Shown here in pieces: positions 8,107-16,697 of a DNA stretch of 45,829 bases. The translations under genes and the position numbers were made by a program. Every line of letters begins with the position of its first letter. Within the stretch, counting starts at the first letter, position 1. The notes beneath the pieces are model-generated. The model made no database searches. It had not been told where the DNA came from and saw only the letters and a list, made by a program, of their open reading frames with translations. Location of the stretch: positions 1 through 45,829 of the forward strand of contig JACRMH010000042.1 in assembly GCA_016219545.1 (NCBI GenBank), in the 5' to 3' direction. This DNA is from Chloroflexota bacterium (GTDB lineage Bacteria; Chloroflexota; Anaerolineae; Anaerolineales; Villigracilaceae).

Positions 8107-9183
8107 CTACGGGATTGGTATTTCTCCGTATGTGGATTTGCAAACGACATTGTAATAGTTGAGATCCAGGGATTTGTTGGCTTTCTGATAAATTGCAGCT
8201 TCCTGCCCCATTACGCGGACGAAATCAATAGCATCGAGTGCTTCATCTGCAGAGTAACGCGGCAGGGTCATCAATGGGTCATTGATCTGCCCCTCCGGAA
8301 TAAGCTGTGAACGCTCCGGGTCAATTACATTTGCAAGCGGAACCCAGTTATACATTACCGGTCCGCGTGAATTGGATGTGAAGCCAAGTTGATACCCTAA
8401 TTGACGGGCGGCCTGCACGGGGCGCAATGCAAATCCGCCATTCGGCCAGATGAAGGCATACGGGGTCTTGCCATAATGGTCGGCAAATTCAGTTAATGAA
8501 TCTCCAAGCTCGCGTGTGATCACTGTTTTAGAAGTATCATCAGAAAGGACCGTGTCTGTAGTTACGCCCAGGGACTGATGATCCACCCAGCCTTCCTTCT
8601 CCAATTCAACATTTTGTTTCAACATGGACCTGGGAACATCGAAATGTCCAACCCAGCCATTGACCACCGGCCATCCCAGGGAATCCCAATAAGGTCGGAA
8701 GTTCTCGTCAAAATTCTTGGATTCAAAATTGCCGTCCTGGATCAACAATACCGAGCGAAAAGGTATTCTGATATTGCGTTCCATAAAGAATAAGAACTGT
8801 TTTGTGGTTATCGCCTCAAAGTTTTGAGCGTGTAACTCTGTCATGAGTTTGTGAAATCTGTTCGGGTTTGAAATCTCCTTGAACATAATGATCATGACCA
8901 CCGTACCAGGTGCGGCACTGGTTGGTTTCCACTTATTCCGCAAATGCAGACAGTTATCCTGCATGTATGTATGCGGCACATCCAAAGGATTGAGGAATTG
9001 GGACTGATAGACCGCAGGGAGTGCGGGGATTGTTAGTTGTTCAACCGGCTGGGAAGACGCAGTGCCTGTAACACCTCCCGGCAAAGTGGATGGGATGAAC
9101 GGACCACAAGAGTTAAGAATAAAGATCAATAAACTTGAAACGCAGTAACTTATGCGCTTAATATTAGTTCGATGTTTTTTCAT
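8107..9183 (-). CDS. Lipoprotein with polysaccharide-deacetylase-like (NodB-like) fold, probably degenerate
   Basis: A secreted protein of about 358 residues. I start it at the ATG at 9183 because MKKHRTNIKR is a normal n-region, whereas the extra 14 codons upstream look non-coding. The signal segment ends in the lipobox LNSC. The body resembles polysaccharide deacetylases: a LLIQDGNFESKNF strand-loop in the position of the NodB TFDDG motif, YAFIWPNGGF in the position of the R/P-Y-G block, and QLGYQLGFTS near the end. The first catalytic Asp is replaced by Gln, and the HSxxH zinc motif appears as DHQSLGVTT, so catalysis by the known mechanism is doubtful. It may be a carbohydrate-binding pseudoenzyme. 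Confidence 0.65.
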   Translation of the reverse strand: MKKHRTNIKRISYCVSSLLIFILNSCGPFIPSTLPGGVTGTASSQPVEQLTIPALPAVYQSQFLNPLDVPHTYMQDNCLHLRNKWKPTSAAPGTVVMIIMFKEISNPNRFHKLMTELHAQNFEAITTKQFLFFMERNIRIPFRSVLLIQDGNFESKNFDENFRPYWDSLGWPVVNGWVGHFDVPRSMLKQNVELEKEGWVDHQSLGVTTDTVLSDDTSKTVITRELGDSLTEFADHYGKTPYAFIWPNGGFALRPVQAARQLGYQLGFTSNSRGPVMYNWVPLANVIDPERSQLIPEGQINDPLMTLPRYSADEALDAIDFVRVMGQEAAIYQKANKSLDLNYYNVVCKSTYGEIPIP

Positions 9184-9310
9184 ACAGTTGATTGTAAACG
9201 ATTTGGTTATTGACGGAATAAACAAAGGGGAAGCAGACTACCAATGGCGAGGGACAGGCCAAAAGTCAGAACTGATGCGTAATTTTCATTCATCGTCACA
9301 TTCTACCTGA

Positions 9311-9343
9311 AAAAAAGAGACGTTCGCCAACGCAAACGTCTCT
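9311..9343 (-). terminator. Rho-independent terminator of the inositol-phosphate synthase gene
   Basis: The arms AGAGACGTT (9316-9324) and AACGTCTCT (9335-9343) pair perfectly. Read on the minus strand the hairpin is followed by six T (complement of 9311-9316). It lies 27 bp after the stop codon. Confidence 0.88.
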
Positions 9344-9369
9344 CAAATCATTTTTTCCTAATTCCTGTT

Positions 9370-10455
9370 TTACTCGTCACTTTTTCCGGAAATATAATCT
9401 TCCACCTTGTCGCGGCAGATATCATCGCGGAATTGCTTGGGCGGGGTCTTGAAGAAATAAGAGGACGGTCCAACGATCGGTCCCGAGAGTTCGCGGTCAA
9501 GCGCGATCTTGGCACAGCGCACCGCATCAATGATCACGCCTGCGGAGTTGGGACTATCCCACACTTCGAGTTTAAGTTCCATGTTGAGCGGCACATTGCC
9601 GAACGTGGTGCCTTCCATGCGGATGTAACACCACTTGCGGTCGGTCAGCCAGGGTACGTGGTCGCTCGGGCCCACGTGGACATTATCCTTGCCGACATCA
9701 TAGGGGATCATACTGGTGACGGCGTTTGTCTTGGAAATTTTCTTGCTCTCCAAGCGGGAGCGTTCGAGCATATTGAGGAAATCTGTGTTCCCGCCAAAGT
9801 TGAGTTGATAGGTGCGGTCAATTTTGACGCCGCGATCCACGAACAGACTGGTGAGAACGCGATGAACAATGGTCGCTCCAACCTGACTCTTGATGTCATC
9901 ACCGAGAATGGGCAGACCCGCATCCCGGAAGCGTTTACCCCAATATTCAGAGGATGCAATGAAAACAGGGATCGCATTTACAAAAGCGCAGCCCGCTTCA
10001 AGCGCCTGCTCCACATACCATTTGGTGGCCATCTCAGAGCCAACCGGCAGGTAGTTGATGATGACATCGGTCTTTGTGTCTCTGAGCAACTTGACAATGT
10101 CGGCTGTGGGACCGGGCGCTTTGGTAATGACCTCACTCAAATACTTGCCGAGACCGTCATGGGTCATGCCGCGTACGACAGGCGCATTGAGATGGGGAAC
10201 ATCAGAGAACTTGTAGGTATTATTCGGCTCGGCAAAGATGGCTTCAGACAGGTCCTTGCCAACCTTGGTGACGTTCACGTCAATACCAATGGTGAACTCA
10301 ATATCGCCTACATGATAATCGCCGAGGCGGGTGTGCATAATGCCGGGGATCTGCTCATCCTCTTTTGCATTTTTATAGAATTGAACGCCCTGCACAAGCG
10401 ATGACGCACAATTTCCCACACCAATAATGGCGACGCGTACCTTTTTATTTGCCAT
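9370..10455 (-). CDS. ino1: Myo-inositol-1-phosphate synthase
   Basis: This 361-residue enzyme converts glucose-6-phosphate to 1L-myo-inositol-1-phosphate, using NAD internally, as the first step towards phosphatidylinositol lipids or inositol-based solutes. The N-terminal Rossmann motif is [16 protein letters not shown]. Diagnostic later blocks include [29 protein letters not shown] and [13 protein letters not shown] with the catalytic-site lysines that follow (SKTNAV). The length matches the short actinobacterial/archaeal form rather than the 500-residue eukaryotic form. It is transcribed alone: the divergent histidine kinase gene lies 100 bp upstream and a strong terminator follows the stop. 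AAGGAGAGA lies just before the ATG. Confidence 0.95.
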   Translation of the reverse strand: MANKKVRVAIIGVGNCASSLVQGVQFYKNAKEDEQIPGIMHTRLGDYHVGDIEFTIGIDVNVTKVGKDLSEAIFAEPNNTYKFSDVPHLNAPVVRGMTHDGLGKYLSEVITKAPGPTADIVKLLRDTKTDVIINYLPVGSEMATKWYVEQALEAGCAFVNAIPVFIASSEYWGKRFRDAGLPILGDDIKSQVGATIVHRVLTSLFVDRGVKIDRTYQLNFGGNTDFLNMLERSRLESKKISKTNAVTSMIPYDVGKDNVHVGPSDHVPWLTDRKWCYIRMEGTTFGNVPLNMELKLEVWDSPNSAGVIIDAVRCAKIALDRELSGPIVGPSSYFFKTPPKQFRDDICRDKVEDYISGKSDE

Positions 10456-10532
10456 GAAAACTCTCTCCTTGATATTTAATTACAATTTTCCAATTTCTTG
10501 ATCCAGCCGTCATTTCAGATAGACCCGTGATG

Positions 10533-10538
10533 TATAAT
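10533..10538 (+). promoter_or_regulatory. -10 box for the GAF-histidine kinase gene
   Basis: TATAAT lies 17 bp before the ATG at 10555, with AAAGG between them as a possible weak ribosome binding site. No good -35 box is seen at the normal distance, so an activator or an alternative -35 is possible. The divergent ino1 gene shares this 100-bp region. Confidence 0.4.
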
Positions 10539-10554
10539 CTTACCAAAGGTAACT

Positions 10555-11817
10555 ATGGATATGGATCAACCCAAAATTCTGACACGTCTCCTTGACGTAA
10601 CACGCAACCTCAGCACTATGGTGGACCTCGAGACCTACATGCGCTCCATCCTCTCGGCCGCCGCTGAATTGACCGGAAGCGAAACGGCCTCACTCATGGA
10701 ATATGATGACATCGCACAGGAACTTTTCTTCAAGTATGTGCCGTGGTTCCATCGCGATACCGTCATCATGGAAAAAATCCCATTGAAGGCCAGCGCGGCC
10801 GGCTGGGTCTTCCTAAATATCAAACCGCTCATCATTGACGACGTCAAAAAGGACGACCGTCATTATAGCAAAATTGACGAACTCGCCGGGTTTGTCACTC
10901 GTTCTATTCTGGGAGTGCCGCTTTTATTGCACGGGAGACCGGTGGGTGTTTTTGAAGTCTTCAACAAGACCGACGGCAATTATACCGAGGAAGATATAAG
11001 CATTTTGGAAGCTCTCGCATCGCTTGCCACAACAGCCATGCAAAACGATCTTTTGGAAGGCATCGCTATTGCATCCCAAAACGAATCTGAGGAACTTGAC
11101 CGGCTGAAAAGTGAATTCATTGCGATCACCTCACACGAGCTTCGTACGCCGCTTGGGCTGATCCTCGGACATGCAACATTTTTGCGCGAATTAGTAGGCC
11201 AAGAACATGGGGAACAAGTGGAAGCCATCATTCGCAGCGCCGCCAGACTAAAAGAGATCATTGAAAGTCTCTCCAATGTGGATAATTACGAGACGGGCGG
11301 CGCCCGCCTGCGCCAGCGCAAAGTGTCCATGACACGCATTATTGAAGATGTCACATCTTCATTTCGAGATATGGCATTTGAAAAAGGCGTTTCCCTAAGG
11401 ACCGAAACAAAACTCGGCGACAATATGTTCATAGATGCCGATGCCAGCAAGACATCCATTGTTTTAAGCAACCTTGTAAAAAATGCCATCACATTTACGA
11501 ACCAAGGCGGGAAAGTCATCATACGCAGCGAGAAACAGGACGAGTACGTAAAAGTCTCAGTGGAAGATAACGGCGTCGGCATTCCCGCCAAAGACCTGGC
11601 GCAAATCTTTGACCGCTTCTATCAAGTCGAATCTCATCTCACACGCAGGCACGGCGGCATGGGGCTGGGACTTTCCGTTGCAAAGGTCATGATCGAAATG
11701 CACGGCGGGCGCATTTGGGCCGAAAGCACAGAAGGCGTGGGAAGCACATTCACCTTCCTATTACCTGTCGAGCCGAAGAAAAACGAAGCTGACCCCGCTC
11801 ACCCTTTCACTCAATAA
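10555..11817 (+). CDS. Cytoplasmic GAF-domain sensor histidine kinase
   Basis: A 420-residue kinase without membrane segments. Residues about 20-165 form a GAF domain (TGSETASLMEYD ... SILGVPLLLHGRPVGVFEVFNK). The HisKA helix has the phospho-acceptor His194 in SHELRTPLGLILGH. The ATPase domain shows the N box NLVKNAITFTNQGG, the G1 box EDNGVGIPAKDL, the F box QIFDRFYQV and the G2 box GGMGLGLSVAKVM. It should autophosphorylate in response to a small ligand or redox cue sensed by GAF, but no partner response regulator is adjacent. The only regulator in the window is about 20 kb away. An in-frame ATG two codons later is an equally good start. Confidence 0.93.
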   Translation: MDMDQPKILTRLLDVTRNLSTMVDLETYMRSILSAAAELTGSETASLMEYDDIAQELFFKYVPWFHRDTVIMEKIPLKASAAGWVFLNIKPLIIDDVKKDDRHYSKIDELAGFVTRSILGVPLLLHGRPVGVFEVFNKTDGNYTEEDISILEALASLATTAMQNDLLEGIAIASQNESEELDRLKSEFIAITSHELRTPLGLILGHATFLRELVGQEHGEQVEAIIRSAARLKEIIESLSNVDNYETGGARLRQRKVSMTRIIEDVTSSFRDMAFEKGVSLRTETKLGDNMFIDADASKTSIVLSNLVKNAITFTNQGGKVIIRSEKQDEYVKVSVEDNGVGIPAKDLAQIFDRFYQVESHLTRRHGGMGLGLSVAKVMIEMHGGRIWAESTEGVGSTFTFLLPVEPKKNEADPAHPFTQ

Positions 11818-11892
11818 TTTTTAAAGTCCACATAAACTTGCAAGCGAACCTCTCCATCGGTAGTGTATACTGACGGAGAGATTTTTTTACAC

Positions 11893-13155
11893 ATGGCCAA
11901 ATTAACTCAAACAAATTGGGATGTCATTATCGTAGGCGGCGGACCTGCCGGATTCTTTGCAGGCATCCGTTGCGCTGAATTGAATCCAAAGCTAAGTGTG
12001 CTGATCATCGAAAAGGCACAGCAAACTCTCGGCAAGGTACTCATCTCAGGCGGCGGGCGATGTAATGTGACCCATGCCTGTTTTGACCCGGCGCAGCTGA
12101 TCAGCTTTTATCCGCGCGGGGGTGCGGCCTTGCGCGGTGCATTCACCCGCTTTCATCCTGCGGACACGATCCAGTGGTTCGAGAAACATGGCGTGAAATT
12201 GAAAACAGAATCAGATGGACGCATGTTCCCCATTACCGATTCATCAAGAACGGTCGCGGACTGCCTGCGGGAGGGCGCCAAAAAACTGGGAGTGGTGGTG
12301 CTGACGGGGATGAGTCTGCAAAAGGTGGAGTCTCTTTCAGAAAACAGTTTCAGGCTGGAAGTCCAGAGTGAAGCGCGTGTTCTTCATCTGCAAGCAAATA
12401 AATTATTGCTTGCAACAGGAAGCGATCCCAAAACGCGCGAGATCGTCAAATCGCTCGGACATTCAATCGAAGAACCAGTGCCTTCGTTATTCACATTCAA
12501 CATCGCTGATAAACGGCTCGAAGGTTTGGCGGGTGTGTCCATTGAAAATGTCACACTTAAAATGGACGGGCTTATACAGCGCGGACCATTGTTGATAACA
12601 CATTGGGGGCTGAGCGGACCGGCAGTGTTGAAACTCTCAGCATGGGGCGCGCGCGTTTTATTCGACAAAAAATATCACGCAGCATTAATAGTGAATTGGC
12701 TTGGCGACACAACCTTCGATAAAGCGCTCGATGTATTGCAAAGACACAAAGCATGGCACGAGAACGCGCGCAAAAAAGTTTTAACAGAACCAGCCTTCAC
12801 ACAGTTGCCCGCTCGTTTATGGAAACAACTTGCGAATTTTATCGGCGAGAAAAATTGGGCTGATATTTCAAAAACAGAGCTCAGAAAACTCGCGGAAGAA
12901 TTAACTGCGTGTCAATTCGAAATAAAAGGCAAGGGACAATTCAAGGAAGAGTTTGTCACTTGCGGCGGCGTAAAACTCAGCGAGGTTGATTTCAAAACCA
13001 TGCAAAGCCGCGTGGTTAAAAATTTATTTTTCGCAGGCGAAGTATTGGACATTGACGGCGTGACAGGCGGATTTAATTTTCAATCTTCATGGACGACGGG
13101 TTGGCTGGCTGGAAGTGCGTTGTCATCAACTGATACAGAACGGATGAACAGATAG
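11893..13155 (+). CDS. BaiN/HI0933-type NAD(P)/FAD-dependent oxidoreductase
   Basis: A 420-residue flavoprotein. The FAD-binding Rossmann motif is VIIVGGGPAGFFAGIRCAEL, followed by the family signature ISGGGRCNVTH. The C-terminal block DGVTGGFNFQSSWTTGWLAG is typical of the HI0933-like family (YhiN/BaiN). The biochemical role of most members is unknown; BaiN acts in bile-acid transformation in gut clostridia, which should not be transferred here. I chose the ATG at 11893 because the open frame upstream begins at a GTG inside a probable promoter region (TATACT at 11866-11871). GGAGAG lies about 12 bases before this ATG. Confidence 0.88.
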   Translation: MAKLTQTNWDVIIVGGGPAGFFAGIRCAELNPKLSVLIIEKAQQTLGKVLISGGGRCNVTHACFDPAQLISFYPRGGAALRGAFTRFHPADTIQWFEKHGVKLKTESDGRMFPITDSSRTVADCLREGAKKLGVVVLTGMSLQKVESLSENSFRLEVQSEARVLHLQANKLLLATGSDPKTREIVKSLGHSIEEPVPSLFTFNIADKRLEGLAGVSIENVTLKMDGLIQRGPLLITHWGLSGPAVLKLSAWGARVLFDKKYHAALIVNWLGDTTFDKALDVLQRHKAWHENARKKVLTEPAFTQLPARLWKQLANFIGEKNWADISKTELRKLAEELTACQFEIKGKGQFKEEFVTCGGVKLSEVDFKTMQSRVVKNLFFAGEVLDIDGVTGGFNFQSSWTTGWLAGSALSSTDTERMNR

Positions 13156-13180
13156 AACGGATTTGTTATCAATTTTCGCA

Positions 13181-13209
13181 TTGACCTACAGGCAATCCTC
13201 TCATAAAAT
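13181..13209 (+). promoter_or_regulatory. Promoter of the corrinoid-activator/methyltransferase operon
   Basis: TTGACC (13181-13186), a 17-bp spacer and TAAAAT (13204-13209) form a good housekeeping promoter, 40 bp before the first ATG at 13249. Confidence 0.65.
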
Positions 13210-13248
13210 CTCACATCAAATTTATTGTATTCTTCAAAAGGAAACAGC

Positions 13249-13533
13249 ATGACGAAATATCGAATCTTTTACTGGAAACATATCCCCTCCTCCATCGTCG
13301 TTGAAGGCGATGGAAGAACGATCAAGAAACAACTTTCGCAAAGAATTCAAAACGCGATTGACTCTTATGCGATGTCGGAAGGATTAACCGGGGCATCGGA
13401 ATATGCCGCGCAATATAAACGCGGAGACTGGATCGAACGCAACGGCGCTCCTGAAGAAGTGGCGGATGCGCTTCTTTCTGAACTGGAAGTTGAGTTTGCA
13501 AAAATAGAAATTCCGCGCCGGAACGGACAGTAG
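13249..13533 (+). CDS. Small PF13769-type ('virulence factor' family) protein
   Basis: A 94-residue soluble protein, recognisable by the pattern K-Y-R-I-F-Y-W-K-H-I-P-S near the start, YAAQYKRGDW in the middle and EEVADALLSELE near the end. The family carries the historical name 'virulence factor' but, as far as I know, has no established pathogenic role. It is often found beside corrinoid and folate methyltransferase genes, as here, so an accessory role in methyl transfer is the more likely reading. AAAGGAAACAGC precedes the ATG. It is the first gene after the promoter at 13181-13209, and a stretch of direct repeats separates it from the ASKHA gene. Confidence 0.75.
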   Translation: MTKYRIFYWKHIPSSIVVEGDGRTIKKQLSQRIQNAIDSYAMSEGLTGASEYAAQYKRGDWIERNGAPEEVADALLSELEVEFAKIEIPRRNGQ

Positions 13534-13602
13534 ACAGTTGACAGTTGACAGTGGACAGTTGGTAATCATCTGCACGGTCTACAGTCCATCGTCCATGGTC
13601 AG
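13533..13602. repeat. Tandem 'gacagtt' repeat and related low-complexity DNA
   Basis: Four consecutive GACAGTT/GACAGTG units occupy 13533-13560 and are followed by 'acagtccatcgtccatggtc'. The first G is the last base of the upstream TAG stop. Strings of this type recur at gene boundaries in this window (compare 22622-22657). Confidence 0.65.
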
Positions 13603-13616
13603 GATATTCACACAAC

Positions 13617-15722
13617 ATGACAAATAAACATAACATCATTTTGCAGCCCTCAGGCTCCCGTGGACAAGTGGAGGAAGGACAATCCATTCGCTCAGCCGCG
13701 CGTGACCTGGGCGTTGAGATCGAATCCATTTGCGCCGAGAATGCCACTTGCGGCAAGTGCATGGTTTTAATCGAAGAAGGCCGCTTTGAAAAATACAATA
13801 TCGATTCAAGGCGCGAGAATGTTTCACCCGTAAGCGCTGAAGAAGCCGCGTACTTTGCGCGCAGACCCAAGTTCTTAAAAGATAAAGGCTGGGAAGTTGG
13901 TCAGGTCCGCCTTTCGTGCCAATGCAAAATATTGGGCGATGTCTTGATCAACGTACCGGAAGAAAGCCGCGGCAACAAGCAGATCGTCCGCAAGAGTGCG
14001 AGTCAGCGCGAGATCGAGATCAAACCCGCAGTTAGAAAATATCTGGTTACGCTGACGCCGCCCAATCTGGAACGTCCGATAGCGGATTGGGAAAGACTCG
14101 CCAAGGGACTGGAAACGTCCATGGCATTGGTGCGCGGACACGAGGAAACACTTCCGCGCTGGCATGAATTCAGCATTGACTATCAATGCCTGCGGACTTT
14201 GTCATCTACTTTGCGTGAAGCAAAATGGAATGTGACAGTTTCGGTCTGGCAGGACAGGGAAGTTGTGCAAGTCCAGCCGGGCTATCACGAAAACAGTTAC
14301 GGCGCGGCTGTGGATATTGGCTCAACGACCGTCGCTTTGTATTTATGCAATTTGCGCACAGGTGAATTGCTTGCCGCGGAATCAGAAATGAATCCGCAAA
14401 TTGTGTATGGCGAGGACGTGATGTCGCGCATTCAGTACACCATCGAACATAAGGATGGGCTGGAGAAATTACACAAGTCCATTATTTCAACATTGAACAA
14501 ATTGTTGAAACAGGCGGTGAAGACGGCGAACTCGCATTTACTTGAAACAGATGATCTCAATACAGGGCGAGAGAATCCCGCCTCTACCCGACCGTCATAT
14601 ATAAAAATGGAAGAAATTCTTGAAATGGTATTGGTTGGCAATTCGACCATGCACCATATCCTATTAAATCTCCCCCCAAAAGACCTGGGACTTGCGCCAT
14701 TCGTGCCTGCCATTCATAAATCAGTGGATGTAAAGGCGCGCGAATTAGGGCTGCACATCAGTCCTTCCGCCAATATCCACGTCCTGCCAACCATCGCTTC
14801 ATTTGTAGGAGCGGATACCAGTGCGATGATCGTCGCTGAAGAGCCGCACAAGCAGGATGAGAATTGGCTGCTGATAGACATCGGCACAAATGCTGAACTT
14901 GTTTTAGGGAATCGCAAGCGCCTGGTCTGCACATCCACGCCGACAGGTCCTGCACTCGAAGGCGCTCACGTGGAATACGGAATGCGCGCCGCACCGGGTG
15001 CAATGGAACGCATCCACATTGACGAGAATACACTGGAACCAAAATATAAAGTTATTGGTGTTGACGGCTGGAATACGGATCATGCTGAATTCAAAGGTCA
15101 GGTCAAGGGGATATGCGGATCGGCAATCATTGACGGAGTGGCAGAATTATTCCGAACGGGGATTGTTGACTCTCGGGGCAAGTTCAAGCAAGGGCTAGAG
15201 TCGAGTCGGATTCGAAAGGGAGAGAGCGGCTGGGAGTATGTCATTGCCTGGGCGGAGGAAACTTCCATAGGTCGCGACATCCCCATGACCCAACAGGATG
15301 TGAGACAGATCCAATTGGCGAAGGCCGCGTTGTTTACTGCCGCGCGGACTTTGTTGAAGCGCTCTGGTTTGGAATCTCCTGATAAAATCATTTTGGCAGG
15401 CGGCTTTGGAAGTTATATTGACAAGGAAAAAGCCATGCTGATCGGGTTGATCCCCGATTGTGTTTTGGATAATGTGTATGCAGTTGGAAATGCCGCCGGG
15501 GACGGTGCGCGAATTGCGTTGTTGAATGTGGAGAAACGCAGAGAGATCGAGTCTGTGACGCGCAAGGTTGAAAGATTTGAATTGCCGACCGACCCTGAAT
15601 TTCAAAACCAATTCATGCTCGCGACGAGTTTTCCGCATATGAGTGAAGCTTTCCCGCATATCGCGCATTTGATCCCGAATCGAGTGGCGGACCCGATGGC
15701 GAAAAATTTTACAACAAAATAA
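13617..15722 (+). CDS. [2Fe-2S]-ASKHA corrinoid activation protein (RACo/DUF4445 family)
   Basis: A 701-residue protein. The N-terminal ferredoxin domain (about 1-115) has the cluster ligands C39, C45 and C48 in CAENATCGKC and a fourth Cys at 101 in LSCQC. A linker follows, then an actin-like ATPase region from about residue 225 with YGAAVDIGSTTVALYL, VGNSTMHHILL, LLIDIGTNAEL and ILAGGFGSYID. Proteins of this layout (RamA, RACo, RACE) use ATP to return accidentally oxidised Co(II) corrinoid to the active Co(I) state. Residues about 315-327 are encoded by a repeat-like palindrome remnant and interrupt the domain just before VGNSTMHH. The neighbouring methyltransferase genes support a corrinoid role, although no corrinoid protein is in the window. 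Confidence 0.9.
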   Translation: MTNKHNIILQPSGSRGQVEEGQSIRSAARDLGVEIESICAENATCGKCMVLIEEGRFEKYNIDSRRENVSPVSAEEAAYFARRPKFLKDKGWEVGQVRLSCQCKILGDVLINVPEESRGNKQIVRKSASQREIEIKPAVRKYLVTLTPPNLERPIADWERLAKGLETSMALVRGHEETLPRWHEFSIDYQCLRTLSSTLREAKWNVTVSVWQDREVVQVQPGYHENSYGAAVDIGSTTVALYLCNLRTGELLAAESEMNPQIVYGEDVMSRIQYTIEHKDGLEKLHKSIISTLNKLLKQAVKTANSHLLETDDLNTGRENPASTRPSYIKMEEILEMVLVGNSTMHHILLNLPPKDLGLAPFVPAIHKSVDVKARELGLHISPSANIHVLPTIASFVGADTSAMIVAEEPHKQDENWLLIDIGTNAELVLGNRKRLVCTSTPTGPALEGAHVEYGMRAAPGAMERIHIDENTLEPKYKVIGVDGWNTDHAEFKGQVKGICGSAIIDGVAELFRTGIVDSRGKFKQGLESSRIRKGESGWEYVIAWAEETSIGRDIPMTQQDVRQIQLAKAALFTAARTLLKRSGLESPDKIILAGGFGSYIDKEKAMLIGLIPDCVLDNVYAVGNAAGDGARIALLNVEKRREIESVTRKVERFELPTDPEFQNQFMLATSFPHMSEAFPHIAHLIPNRVADPMAKNFTTK
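14557..14594. repeat. Probable decayed palindromic repeat inside the ASKHA gene
   Basis: The stretch around 14560-14586 (core acagggcgagag then atcccgcctc) resembles the GTAGGGGCG...CGCCCCTAC palindromes found elsewhere in the window, read in the opposite direction, but its arms have diverged. It is translated in frame. Confidence 0.4.
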
Positions 15723-15729
15723 ATTTTGC

Positions 15730-15758
15730 GTAGGGGCGAAGCAATGCTTCGCCCCTAC
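15730..15758. repeat. 29-bp perfect palindrome, copy 1
   Basis: The arms GTAGGGGCGAAGCA (15730-15743) and TGCTTCGCCCCTAC (15745-15758) pair perfectly around one central base. An identical copy lies at 16662-16690, and variants are at 21516-21543 and 34686-34714. No T-tract follows on the plus strand, so it is not a standard terminator. Confidence 0.92.
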
Positions 15759-15770
15759 CAGAGGTGAACA

Positions 15771-16652
15771 ATGAACAAATTTCTTGAAAGATTAAACAGC
15801 GGCGAAATCCTTGTTGCGGATGGGGCGACGGGTTCGAATTTGCAAAAAATGGGACTCAAGCCGGGCAAGCCGCCGGAGGATCTCATCATTGACGACCCAA
15901 ACACTTTGCTCAAACTTGCGAGTTCTTTCGCCAATGCAGGCTCGGATATTATTCTCACCTGTACCTTCGGCGGGACGCGCATGAGGATGAAGGATTCAAA
16001 ATATCAGGAGCGCTGTGTGGAAGTGAATATGCGCGCGGCGGAAATTGCACGAAAAGCCGCTTCGCTCAACAATGGATTGGTCGCGGGGTCAATGGGACCT
16101 GTCGGCGCGATATTGAAACCTTATGGTCCTTTGGAACCAGAGGATGTAAAAGCAACATTCGCAGAGCAAGCCAAAGCATTGGCTGACGGCGGCGTGGACT
16201 TGTTATTGATCGAGACAATGTTTGCTTTTGAGGAAACCAATGCAGCGTTTGAAGGCGCTCGCTCTGTAACAGATTTGCCGATCGTGGTCTCATTCAGCTA
16301 TGACCGCGGCACGCGCTCGATGATGGGCGTCAAACCGAAGGATGTGATCAAGAGATATACTGAAATGGGAGCGACTCTTGTCGGCGCAAATTGCGGGACA
16401 ACACTGGCTAATATGGAAGCTGTTGTCAAAGAATATGCGGCGACAGTACCGAACTTCCCGCTGTGGGTAAAGCCGAATGCCGGCGTCCCGCACATGGACA
16501 TTGAGACCGAACAAGGCGTCTATGATATGACTCCCGAAGATATGGGAAATTACGCAAAGAAATATGTCGCGTTGGGAGCGAAGGTTGTGGGCGGTTGCTG
16601 CGGAAATACGCCGGAGCACATCGCGGCGATTGCGCAAGCGGTGAAAAAATAA
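15771..16652 (+). CDS. Homocysteine S-methyltransferase family protein
   Basis: A 293-residue TIM-barrel protein matching the homocysteine-binding domain of MetH, BHMT and MmuM. It starts with the DGATGSNLQKMGL motif. The zinc-binding Cys residues are in GANCGTT (Cys at about 208) and GGCCGNTPEHI (Cys-Cys near 276-277). TCTFGG replaces the more usual TNTFGA. The known role is activating homocysteine thiolate for methylation; here the methyl donor is likely a corrinoid or folate system. It lacks the other MetH domains, so it could be one part of a split methionine synthase, with the upstream ASKHA protein as activator. Identical 29-bp palindromes fill both flanking gaps. Confidence 0.9.
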   Translation: MNKFLERLNSGEILVADGATGSNLQKMGLKPGKPPEDLIIDDPNTLLKLASSFANAGSDIILTCTFGGTRMRMKDSKYQERCVEVNMRAAEIARKAASLNNGLVAGSMGPVGAILKPYGPLEPEDVKATFAEQAKALADGGVDLLLIETMFAFEETNAAFEGARSVTDLPIVVSFSYDRGTRSMMGVKPKDVIKRYTEMGATLVGANCGTTLANMEAVVKEYAATVPNFPLWVKPNAGVPHMDIETEQGVYDMTPEDMGNYAKKYVALGAKVVGGCCGNTPEHIAAIAQAVKK

Positions 16653-16661
16653 TTTCATGAT

Positions 16662-16690
16662 GTAGGGGCGAAGCAATGCTTCGCCCCTAC
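16662..16690. repeat. 29-bp perfect palindrome, copy 2
   Basis: Identical over all 29 bases to the copy at 15730-15758, with the arms extended by one more T-A pair (16661 and 16691). The two copies flank the homocysteine methyltransferase gene exactly. Confidence 0.92.
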
Positions 16691-16697
16691 AATTAAT

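Noticed and set aside
9433..10404. Long open frame on the plus strand opposite the inositol-phosphate synthase gene
   Set aside because: Its product has no recognisable motif or membrane pattern, while the minus-strand frame is a complete, well-known enzyme. The opposite frame stays open because of codon bias.
13533..13602. Direct repeats considered as a CRISPR array
   Set aside because: The units are 7 bases long and adjacent, without spacers, and no cas genes are near.
15730..15758. Palindrome considered as a rho-independent terminator
   Set aside because: No T-tract follows on the coding strand and the next gene starts 12 bp later, so termination here would silence the rest of the operon.
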